Below, piece after piece: positions 15,392 through 21,731 of a DNA stretch of 64,000 nucleotides (position 1 is the first letter of the stretch; each line of letters opens with the position of its first letter). The position numbers were made by a program, and so were the translations under genes. Source of the stretch: RUG11462 sp045649405. GTDB lineage: Bacteria; Bacillota; Clostridia; Oscillospirales; Acutalibacteraceae. The notes under the pieces are model-generated. The model was not told the origin of the DNA, did not search any database, and was given only the letters and a program-made list of their open reading frames with translations. The stretch lies in assembly GCA_045649405.1 (NCBI GenBank), contig JAZRPW010000009.1, forward strand, positions 12,406 to 76,405. Direction: 5' to 3'.

Positions 15392-16309
15392 ATGAAAAAT
15401 ATATCAATAAACTCAATTAATGAATTTATATCAACCAATAAATCAACTAAAAATCTTTCTGACAAAACAACATTAGCGTATTTGTCTGATTTAAAAAGCT
15501 TTGCGACATTTGTTGAAAATGAAACTTTTGACGAAAATATCATTCTAAAATATATCAATTATCTTACACAAGAGAAACAATTAAAAGATACTACAATAAA
15601 AAGGAAATTAATTGTTCTTAAAATGTATTTTGCTTTTTTAATGGATAAAGATTATATAAACAAAAATTATTTCAACAACCATAAATTTAAATTTAGGCAA
15701 GAAAAACGATTGCCTAAAACATTAACAATTTTAGAAGCGAAAAAGATTCTTAATTTACTTAACAAGCAAGTTGAAATGTCGAAAACAGCATCACAAATTT
15801 TTTTATCAATAAGAAATTTAGCGTTGATAGATACTTTAATAAGTACGGGGATTCGAATATCCGAATTATCTAATATATCTTTAAGCGATATTGTTTTCTC
15901 TGAACACGTGATTCTTATCAAGGGAAAAGGCAGAAAACAACGTTTAATTTATATTTCCTGTCAACAAACCTGGGCCAACTTGGTTAATTGGATAAAATGT
16001 CGTGAAAAAAGTAATCCACAAACCGATATATTGTTTATAAACAAATATGGTAATCAGTTAGGAATACATGGTATTGAATACATATATAACGAGATTAAAA
16101 CAAAAGCAAAAATAAATCCAAAATCAACGCCACATTATTTGCGACATACATTTGCTACAAACTTACTTTCTAACGGAGCGGATTTGCGCTCTGTTCAGGA
16201 ATTGCTTGGCCATTCAAGTATTGCTACAACAGAAATTTATACTGCTGTAACAACTAAAAGAAAAAAGCAAGTTTTGAACAAATATAATTATCGTAATAAG
16301 CTTATTTGA
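15392..16309 (+). CDS. Tyrosine recombinase (XerC/D-like integrase)
   Basis: The protein has 305 residues from the ATG at 15392, which has GAGGT 8 bases upstream; the frame open from 15341 lacks a site. The N-terminal SAM-like core-binding domain (residues 10-95, TLAYLSDLKSF...LKDTTIKRKLIVLKMY) precedes a complete catalytic domain: Arg in STGIRISEL, Lys in KGKGRKQRL, HYLRHTFAT (His and Arg), LGHSS (His) and nucleophile Tyr in TEIYTAV. Such enzymes cut and join short dyad core sites by integration, excision or inversion. Its gene starts 53 bp from the right inverted repeat, so those repeats are the obvious substrate. No excisionase gene is present, as expected for simple inversion systems. Confidence 0.92.
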   Translation: MKNISINSINEFISTNKSTKNLSDKTTLAYLSDLKSFATFVENETFDENIILKYINYLTQEKQLKDTTIKRKLIVLKMYFAFLMDKDYINKNYFNNHKFKFRQEKRLPKTLTILEAKKILNLLNKQVEMSKTASQIFLSIRNLALIDTLISTGIRISELSNISLSDIVFSEHVILIKGKGRKQRLIYISCQQTWANLVNWIKCREKSNPQTDILFINKYGNQLGIHGIEYIYNEIKTKAKINPKSTPHYLRHTFATNLLSNGADLRSVQELLGHSSIATTEIYTAVTTKRKKQVLNKYNYRNKLI

Positions 16310-16339
16310 TTGCTTTTTCGACAAAAATCTTATGTATTT

Positions 16340-16377
16340 ATGTTAGTATATATTTATATATTTTTCAATTCTATTCA
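16340..16377 (-). promoter_or_regulatory. Minus-strand promoter with the shared rhs-type upstream element
   Basis: On the minus strand, TTGAAA (16368-16363) and TAACAT (16345-16340) are 17 bp apart. The -35 overlaps the 12-mer TGAATAGAATTG (16377-16366) that also overlaps the -35 of both rhs promoters. Transcription would run antisense to the recombinase and towards thsA. Confidence 0.4.
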
Positions 16378-16394
16378 AGTTGAAAACATAAAGA

Positions 16395-16418
16395 AAAAAG
16401 CCGTTTTCACGGCTTTTT
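16395..16418. terminator. Bidirectional terminator
   Basis: AAAAAGCCGT and ACGGCTTTTT pair perfectly around TTTC between the recombinase and the convergent XRE gene, whose stop codon lies within the hairpin. Confidence 0.85.
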
Positions 16419-16775
16419 ATTTAAATGTTTTATTAATGCATCCCATTCTTCATTGGTATAGTTTAAATTGCTTGCTAATCGAATAACGTTAATTAGCGAA
16501 TTATTATTTTCGATATATTCAGCAATATCATCAGGAATGTTATTAATCCTTGTATGGTCAATCGCCGCCAGGTCGAACATTTTCAGTTTTTCTTTTTCGT
16601 TTAGTTTAAGACATTCTGAAAGTTTGTTAATAATTTCTTTATTTGGACTTCTTCGCCCGTTTTCTATATTACTTATATGAGAATAAGATATGTCCGTTAG
16701 TTTTGAAAGTTGTCGTTCAGAAAGCCCTCTTTCTGTTCTCAGCTTAGTTAAATATTTACCAAATTGATTATTCAT
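16407..16775 (-). CDS. XRE-family transcriptional regulator
   Basis: The protein has 122 residues with AAGGAG before the ATG. The N-terminal Cro/C1 helix-turn-helix is clear: YLTKLRTERGLSERQLSKL, then YSHISNIENGRRSPN. The C-terminal half (LNEKEKLKMFDLAAID...IPDDIAEYIENN) is a helical dimer-type region of the kind seen in phage-like and element regulators. It converges on the recombinase across a shared terminator. A 23-bp dyad upstream (16790-16812) is a likely operator for autoregulation. It may control the recombinase or the adjacent cassette, but no direct evidence exists. Confidence 0.85.
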   Translation of the reverse strand: MNNQFGKYLTKLRTERGLSERQLSKLTDISYSHISNIENGRRSPNKEIINKLSECLKLNEKEKLKMFDLAAIDHTRINNIPDDIAEYIENNNSLINVIRLASNLNYTNEEWDALIKHLNKKP

Positions 16776-16789
16776 ATATACTCCTTGCA

Positions 16790-16812
16790 GCAGTAGATAT
16801 GCATACTACTGC
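16790..16812. promoter_or_regulatory. Dyad upstream of an XRE gene, candidate operator
   Basis: GCAGTAG (16790-16796) and CTACTGC (16806-16812) form a 7-bp inverted repeat around a 9-base spacer that itself contains ATGCAT. It lies immediately 5' of the ribosome binding site of the XRE gene. Confidence 0.5.
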
Positions 16813-16849
16813 ATTTTAATAATCTATTTCAAAATTCTTTGTTAGTTAT

Positions 16850-17083
16850 TTATTCTTCTAGTTTTGTGAACAATTCGTCTTCAATTACATCCATTATATG
16901 ATGAACTGAAACATTATATTTAGTTAATTTATGTATTATGTTTTCGACAAACTGTTTGTCTGGCGATATATCATCAATATCAAAAACTACTTTGTCAATT
17001 TTGTAAGCTTTAATGCCGAAAACCTCAACATTTTCAAATTCTTCGATGTTTGCTGTTTTACTTTTTAATGTGTATTTAATCAT
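16850..17083 (-). CDS. Small protein, DUF6514-like
   Basis: The protein has 77 residues, and AGAAGGATG lies before the ATG. The sequence has strands, then DKVVFDIDDISPDKQFVENI, and ends HIMDVIEDELF. The pattern of a DIS-D motif followed by an HxxDVIED helix is what I associate with DUF6514 proteins of Clostridia, of unknown function. It lies 74 bp upstream of the XRE gene on the same strand and may be in one transcript with it. No signal peptide or membrane segment is seen. Confidence 0.5.
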   Translation of the reverse strand: MIKYTLKSKTANIEEFENVEVFGIKAYKIDKVVFDIDDISPDKQFVENIIHKLTKYNVSVHHIMDVIEDELFTKLEE

Positions 17084-17336
17084 TTTATCATCCTTCTCTA
17101 AAAATTTAGAATTATGATACTAAGTATTATTTAACACAATAGCATACACATTACTACTATAATAAGCGACGTAATATCACTAATTATATAAAGCTACAAG
17201 TTTCTGTGTTTTTAAATATTTTCCATGATAATACTACAATAATTACTAAAAAAGTTTTGCTTTTTAGGTACAATTAACGAGTTTTTTTGATAATTAACAT
17301 CTTGTTTAATAAATGTTTGCCTGTTTTGTAATAGAA

Positions 17337-17369
17337 AAACGGTTGAGAGTTTTAAACTCTCAACCGTTT
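17337..17369. terminator. Terminator of the agr sensor operon
   Basis: AAACGGTTGAGAGTTT and AAACTCTCAACCGTTT form a near-perfect 16-bp stem just after the kinase stop codon. A/T runs on both sides allow termination in both directions. The 250 bp between 17084 and 17337 are AT-rich and hold no gene I can support. Confidence 0.85.
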
Positions 17370-17374
17370 GCTTT

Positions 17375-18658
17375 TTATTTCACTAAAGGTATAAGTATTT
17401 GTATACAAAACTTTTTATTTTCTTCATACACTTCAACATATCCTTGGTTTCTTTCGGCAATGTCTTTAATAGACCTTATACCATATCCGTGTATGCTTTT
17501 GTTAGATTTAGTGGTATGCAACTCTGGATTATTTTTTAAAACCGAATCAATTATTGAATTTTTACAAATTATACTTTGATAATCGTTTTTAACCATAAAA
17601 CATAATTCAATTTCTGGTTCTTTAATATCTTTTATAGCTTCAATCGCATTATCAAGAAGATTTCCAAGCAAAATGGAAAGGTCTAAATCGCTTATGTTAT
17701 TAGTTTTTGAAGCATCTCCATATACTAAAATTTTTGAATTTTTGATATTACTAAGTTTTAAATTTACTATATAATCAATTATTCTGTTTCCGCAATTAAT
17801 AATCTTTCCTGTTGAATCTACTTTTGCTAATATATTGTCAAGATTATTTTTTGCAGATTCAAAGTCATTGTCTGATATTTTTGATTCAACTGATAATAAT
17901 TGATTCTTAATATCGTGTTTAATATGTCTTATTTGTGCATAGCTATCTGTCATATCTTGATATCTTTTATTTTCAAGAGCAAGCATTTGTTTGTACAATT
18001 CTTTTTCGGATTTTAGTTTGTTGTTCTTGCTAATTTTATACACTAAATAATATATAGAAATGTTGGATATAACAATTAAAAAACAAGCTATTAACAAATA
18101 ACCATAAAGTTTAGAAATGTCATATGCAATAGCAATTTTCAAAAAGAATGCAAGTTCAAAAAATGCGGTTATAGGAAATAAAATTAACAAAAAATAATCT
18201 TGAAATTTCATTGTATTATCTTGAACAACTTTTAAAATTAGTGATAATACAATCCATAATATAATTTTACTCATTGAAATGGCTAAAATTCTTCCTATGC
18301 CTACTTCACCAAAAACTAAAGCGACTGGTATCTTTAATACCATACTTATAAACACTGTAACTAATGAATTAACTATTATTAGTGCACCTTCAAATGCAAA
18401 AGGTGCAACTATTCGTCTAAAAGTTGGTGATTGTTTATTAAAAATAGAATAAACAACAAGCATAAGAATGTTTATAATAGTAGCATTTGTTGAAAAACTT
18501 GTAAAAAATGCAACAGACGTATTAAAAGCAGCATGAATAAAAACAAACAACCAGAATAAATAATTATGTTTTATGCAGTTTTTGTTGAATGCAGTAATAA
18601 ACCACATTGCTAAAAATGCATCTACAACGCAAGCTGATATTTCTATAAAATAATCCAT
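17375..18658 (-). CDS. agrC: AgrC-like sensor histidine kinase (GHKL type)
   Basis: The protein has 427 residues. The first 200 hold six or seven membrane segments, as in AgrC/ComD peptide receptors. The cytoplasmic part has the H-box RHIKHDIKNQLL (near 250), the N-box LLGNLLDNAIEAI (near 330) and the G-box HGYGIRSI (near 395). The kinase would sense the modified AgrD peptide and phosphorylate the adjacent LytTR regulator, whose gene ends 19 bp upstream on the same strand. It is the second gene of a two-gene operon closed by a strong terminator. Confidence 0.88.
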   Translation of the reverse strand: MDYFIEISACVVDAFLAMWFITAFNKNCIKHNYLFWLFVFIHAAFNTSVAFFTSFSTNATIINILMLVVYSIFNKQSPTFRRIVAPFAFEGALIIVNSLVTVFISMVLKIPVALVFGEVGIGRILAISMSKIILWIVLSLILKVVQDNTMKFQDYFLLILFPITAFFELAFFLKIAIAYDISKLYGYLLIACFLIVISNISIYYLVYKISKNNKLKSEKELYKQMLALENKRYQDMTDSYAQIRHIKHDIKNQLLSVESKISDNDFESAKNNLDNILAKVDSTGKIINCGNRIIDYIVNLKLSNIKNSKILVYGDASKTNNISDLDLSILLGNLLDNAIEAIKDIKEPEIELCFMVKNDYQSIICKNSIIDSVLKNNPELHTTKSNKSIHGYGIRSIKDIAERNQGYVEVYEENKKFCIQILIPLVK

Positions 18659-18677
18659 TATTTTAAAATCCTTTTCA

Positions 18678-19391
18678 TTATTCTCTTATGTATTTTGCAT
18701 ATTCGTTTCTAACATTATTTAAATAAGTTCTTGAAATATTAAGTTCAGTTTCATTTTCTAATAGAACAGTGTTTTTATATATGCGCTTTATATATTTCAT
18801 ATTTACAATAAATCCGGAATGAATTCTTATAAATTTATATTCTGAATAAAGATTTTCTAAATTCTTAATACTTTCTCTATATAAGTATTTTTCTCCATCA
18901 ACGCATACTATTTCTGCATAATTTCTGTTGCTTTCAAAATACATGATATTCGAAAGAAAAACCTTTTTATTATAATATTTGTTTCCTAACACTAAAAATT
19001 TGTTGTTATAAAAAATTTCCTTCAGAGCAGAATATAGCGCTTCGCTAAGCTCTTTTTCTAAGTATGATTTTCTTATAAATCTAAACGGTCTAAATTTAAG
19101 AGAAGTATACACATAATTGTCATGGTTAGATATGAATATTATAATTATATCTTTATTATTTTTCTTTAGAATTTCGGCAACATCGAAGCCGTTCATACCG
19201 GGCATATCAATGTCCAAAAATATAATACCTATTTCGTTTGAAGTACAATATTTTAATGCCTGAGATGAGTTGCTAAAAGTTTCTATTGTGTAATTAAAAT
19301 CACAATACAAACTTTTTGAAAGCAAGTTTTTAACGTTGTTATTTATAACAGATAATAATTGTTGGTCATCATCACAAATTACTATGTTCAT
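18678..19391 (-). CDS. agrA: AgrA-like LytTR response regulator
   Basis: The protein has 237 residues. Residues 1-120 form the receiver domain: ICDDDQ, phosphoacceptor Asp in FLDIDMPGMNG, and Lys in RFIRKSY. Residues 140-235 form a LytTR DNA-binding domain (VFLSNIMYFESNRNYAEI, FIRIHSGFIVNMKYI, LNISRTYL). Regulators of this class bind two 9-10-bp direct repeats about two helical turns apart; a matching pair lies upstream of agrBD at 20808-20837. The gene has a well-spaced promoter of its own. Confidence 0.9.
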   Translation of the reverse strand: MNIVICDDDQQLLSVINNNVKNLLSKSLYCDFNYTIETFSNSSQALKYCTSNEIGIIFLDIDMPGMNGFDVAEILKKNNKDIIIIFISNHDNYVYTSLKFRPFRFIRKSYLEKELSEALYSALKEIFYNNKFLVLGNKYYNKKVFLSNIMYFESNRNYAEIVCVDGEKYLYRESIKNLENLYSEYKFIRIHSGFIVNMKYIKRIYKNTVLLENETELNISRTYLNNVRNEYAKYIRE

Positions 19392-19416
19392 AAAAATCTC
19401 CTTGTTATTTTAAAAT

Positions 19417-19445
19417 ATTTTATCATAATTACGTTTTATATTCAA
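19417..19445 (-). promoter_or_regulatory. Promoter of the agrA-agrC-like operon
   Basis: On the minus strand, TTGAAT (19445-19440) and TAAAAT (19422-19417) are 17 bp apart. Confidence 0.65.
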
Positions 19446-19458
19446 GATGAAAATCATC
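19446..19458. promoter_or_regulatory. Palindrome abutting the agrAC promoter
   Basis: GATGA and TCATC pair around AAA immediately upstream of the -35 box; a possible operator for the divergent XRE regulator. Confidence 0.35.
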
Positions 19459-19577
19459 TCAAACTCACAAAAACAAACGATATCTGTATTTGTTGCCTGA
19501 ATATAACAAACACTACTTCTGTAAAATGAGAGATATTGTATTAAAATATAAGTAATACTTGTGAGGTTGTGTTTATT

Positions 19578-19997
19578 ATGAAAAACAAAAAATTAACAAA
19601 TAATACCCTTGGAAGCAAAATAGTATTTTTAAGAAATCAAAAGAAAATGTCGCAAATTCAATTGGCAACAAAAATAGGAATCACTCAAGAAAGCATAAGT
19701 TCCGTTGAGTGTGGAAAATCATATCCTAAAACAGAAACATTAATTAAGATTGCTGAAACTTTAGGATGCAGTTTGGACTATCTGACAGGGATATCAGAAG
19801 TAAAGATGCCCGCAGTTTCTGCTGATTTATTGGATTCTCACCAAAAGCATTTGATAAACAATTATAAAAAGTGCAACAGAAAGAGTAAAGAGTTAATGAT
19901 TCTATTTTCTGATATTTTATCAAATAATGACATTCAAATTGAATTTTCTGATGGAAATACTATAATAAAAAACTTTATGTCTGATTATGAAAAATAA
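19578..19997 (+). CDS. XRE-family regulator inside the agr locus
   Basis: The protein has 139 residues from the ATG at 19578, preceded by GAGGTTG; the GTG at 19569 overlaps that site. The Cro/C1 helix-turn-helix spans about 10-70: KIVFLRNQKKMSQIQLATK, then TQESISSVECGKSYPKTETL and GCSLDYLTG. The C-terminal part is helical. It is transcribed against agrD and divergently from the agrA-like gene, splitting the agr locus into agrBD and agrAC halves. It may modulate either half. XRE genes between agr parts are not part of the classical staphylococcal arrangement. Confidence 0.85.
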   Translation: MKNKKLTNNTLGSKIVFLRNQKKMSQIQLATKIGITQESISSVECGKSYPKTETLIKIAETLGCSLDYLTGISEVKMPAVSADLLDSHQKHLINNYKKCNRKSKELMILFSDILSNNDIQIEFSDGNTIIKNFMSDYEK

Positions 19998-20037
19998 AGC
20001 GCATGCATTTTTAGTGCATACGCTTTATTTTTATTTT
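19993..20037. terminator. Bidirectional terminator between XRE gene and agrD
   Basis: AATAAAGCG and ATGCA pair with TGCAT and CGCTTTATT (one mismatch), with T-runs on both strands. It serves both convergent genes. Confidence 0.75.
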
Positions 20038-20165
20038 GAAAGCATCTTTTTCAAGTTTTTTGGTTCTTTTGTTTGATGCAAGCCCCAATCTGATGCTTTG
20101 CTTGCTGCTTTTTTTGCTGAATTATAAGCAATTTTAGCAACTACTTTTGACATAGTTTTTTTCAT
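20031..20165 (-). CDS. agrD: AgrD-like cyclic lactone autoinducer precursor
   Basis: This 44-residue frame follows an ideal AAGGAGG and overlaps the 3' end of agrB by 35 bases. It has the AgrD plan: a basic amphipathic N-terminal helix (MSKVVAKIAYNSAKKAA), a short core SDWGLHQ, and the hallmark charged tail TKEPKNLKKM. There is no cysteine, so the ring would be a lactone through a serine (Ser22 or Ser25), not a thiolactone. It is the substrate of the neighbouring AgrB and the source of the signal sensed by the AgrC-like kinase. It is short enough to be missed by ordinary gene calling. Confidence 0.88.
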   Translation of the reverse strand: MKKTMSKVVAKIAYNSAKKAASKASDWGLHQTKEPKNLKKMLSK

Positions 20166-20736
20166 TTTTGTTTTCCTCCTTCCTTTTTATTGATATTAAA
20201 ATAAGAACATCAACAAAAAATAATGAAATAAAAATAATGCTATAAAACGAAATGTTTAAACGATATAGCATATAGCCAATAATGAATTGTAATAATAAAG
20301 CAATGATTGCATTTGTTTTACATTTGTGTTTTTGTGAATCATCTAATTTTTTGTTTTCGTTTTCGATAGGCACAAAAACTATAAATAGTATTAATGAAAT
20401 AATGCTGATAAAAATACACATATTAAAAGAAATACAAATGTATTTCTGCATTAATATAGATAAAAGCATTACGCAAGATGTTAAAAAGGAGCATCTTGCA
20501 AAAGTTTTAGCGTGGTAACCACCGGTAAATCGACGAGTTATAATAAATGAACACAAAAGAATTAAAATTTCAACAACAGATGAAAAAATTACACCAATTA
20601 AAACAGCCAAAAAGATTTCAGTTATATTTGATAAAAATATCTGGATACCATATTTATATAGATCTTGCTTTTCTTTATCAATAACTTGCTCAACATTGAA
20701 GAATTTATAAATACTATTTGATATTTTTTCTAACAT
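20134..20736 (-). CDS. agrB: AgrB-like autoinducer-processing membrane protease
   Basis: The protein has 200 residues with four to six membrane segments. The catalytic pair is visible as His75 in RRFTGGYHAKT and Cys82 in FARCSF, almost at the positions known in staphylococcal AgrB. AgrB cuts the C-terminal tail of AgrD and closes the peptide ring in the membrane. The gene precedes and overlaps agrD and has its own promoter and likely AgrA sites upstream. Confidence 0.92.
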   Translation of the reverse strand: MLEKISNSIYKFFNVEQVIDKEKQDLYKYGIQIFLSNITEIFLAVLIGVIFSSVVEILILLCSFIITRRFTGGYHAKTFARCSFLTSCVMLLSILMQKYICISFNMCIFISIISLILFIVFVPIENENKKLDDSQKHKCKTNAIIALLLQFIIGYMLYRLNISFYSIIFISLFFVDVLILISIKRKEENKNEKNYVKSSC

Positions 20737-20762
20737 TTTTAATCTCCATTTTCTTTGAACAA

Positions 20763-20791
20763 ATTATAATGTAATTCTTTAAAAGAAACAA
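20763..20791 (-). promoter_or_regulatory. Promoter of agrBD
   Basis: On the minus strand, TTGTTT (20791-20786) and TATAAT (20768-20763) are 17 bp apart. The weak -35 fits a promoter that needs activation. Confidence 0.65.
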
Positions 20792-20807
20792 AAAAGTGTT
20801 ATTATTT

Positions 20808-20837
20808 ACAATATTTTAGGATATTTAACAATATTTT
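20808..20837 (-). promoter_or_regulatory. Direct repeats upstream of agrBD, candidate LytTR binding sites
   Basis: ACAATATTTT occurs at 20808-20817 and at 20828-20837 with exactly 20 bp between the starts, 16 bp upstream of the -35 box. Two same-face direct repeats next to a weak -35 match the way AgrA-type LytTR regulators activate agr promoters. The remaining sequence to 20981 is AT-rich with no gene. Confidence 0.5.
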
Positions 20838-20981
20838 TGCGTTTTTTTGTTCAAAAACAATTAATATTTGTATTTTTTGCTCAAATTTATTTTTAATATT
20901 TATAATTAGTTTTCTGATATTTTTTGTTTATAATATTTTTGAATTTTAAAAACTGATATAGAGATGTGTTTTGCGCAAAAT

Positions 20982-21009
20982 GAAAGCCAGCTGATTTCAG
21001 CTGGCTTTC
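20982..21009. terminator. Hairpin terminator
   Basis: GAAAGCCAGCTGA and TCAGCTGGCTTTC form a perfect 13-bp stem around two bases downstream of the minus-strand rhs unit. Confidence 0.65.
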
Positions 21010-21014
21010 TTGTG

Positions 21015-21051
21015 GTTAATGTATTGAATTTTTATTTTGAAACAGTAGAAC
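21015..21051 (-). repeat. Left copy of the tail repeat outside the Rhs pair
   Basis: Read on the minus strand, this 37-bp sequence matches 35801-35837 at 31 of 37 bases and begins GTTCTACTGT. Both copies lie between the last gene of an rhs unit and a terminator hairpin. The GTTCTnCTGT core with nearby G/C-rich bases resembles REP-like palindromes scattered in Clostridia. Confidence 0.6.
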
Positions 21052-21090
21052 TGTCCCCGTGGCTCCCACAATGTTTTTATGATAGAAATT

Positions 21091-21711
21091 TTAATTTGGT
21101 AAATCATAAGGTAATATTTCATTTACACAGCTTTCCAATGAAATACCATTAAAATATTTTTCTTTAATGTAATAATCATCGCCGTTTTTAAAATACTCAA
21201 ATATTACTTGTGAGCCATCAGGTAAAACATGTAAGCTAATAAAAGAATTTGCTTCATGTTTAGAAATAATAGCAGAAGAATCAATTTGGCAGACATCTCG
21301 AAACTTTTGACCTGTTTTTAAAAGTCTTAATTCTTCATTATTAGATAAAAAAAACGATGAATTCATTGACAAAGTTTTTTTATCAAAAAAAATATAAAAT
21401 ACACTTTTTTCACTTTCAAAAACAGCATAATAAAAATTCTTAGTCTCCCTTAAAAAAGATATTTTTTCTTTATAGTCATCTAATGTTTCTTTATAACTAC
21501 TTAAAATGGTTATAGGTTTAACACCTATATCGTCCTTGATTTCAGAAAGAGTTAAATATCCTTTAGTTAAATGTTTTTTATTGGAAACCAACACATCTTT
21601 ATAATGATAACAAATGTTTTGAGAACTATTAATATAAAAACAGGCAACAAATAAAATTACAAAAAAAATTATAACTAAAAAGAAAAAATTTTTTTTATAC
21701 AAACTCCTCAT
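21091..21711 (-). CDS. Membrane-anchored candidate immunity protein of Rhs1
   Basis: The protein has 206 residues and a strongly hydrophobic N-terminal segment (residues 9-26, FFFLVIIFFVILFVACFY). The Cys there could make it a lipoprotein, but the lipobox is poor. The rest is an extracellular mixed alpha/beta domain with no family I recognise. The start codon lies 15 bp after the stop of the Rhs1 gene on the same strand. A small secreted or anchored protein directly after an Rhs toxin C-terminus is the usual place of the immunity gene, hence the call. A 19-bp tandem duplication covers its start region. Confidence 0.5.
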   Translation of the reverse strand: MRSLYKKNFFFLVIIFFVILFVACFYINSSQNICYHYKDVLVSNKKHLTKGYLTLSEIKDDIGVKPITILSSYKETLDDYKEKISFLRETKNFYYAVFESEKSVFYIFFDKKTLSMNSSFFLSNNEELRLLKTGQKFRDVCQIDSSAIISKHEANSFISLHVLPDGSQVIFEYFKNGDDYYIKEKYFNGISLESCVNEILPYDLPN

Positions 21712-21731
21712 TTTTATACAAATTCCTCATT
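21694..21731 (-). repeat. 19-bp tandem duplication at the immunity gene start
   Basis: TATAC-containing copies at 21694-21712 and 21713-21731 differ by one base. The upstream copy contains its own ATGAGG and could encode an 11-codon peptide ending in TAA; its GAGG also serves as the ribosome binding site for the real ATG at 21711. Confidence 0.6.
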
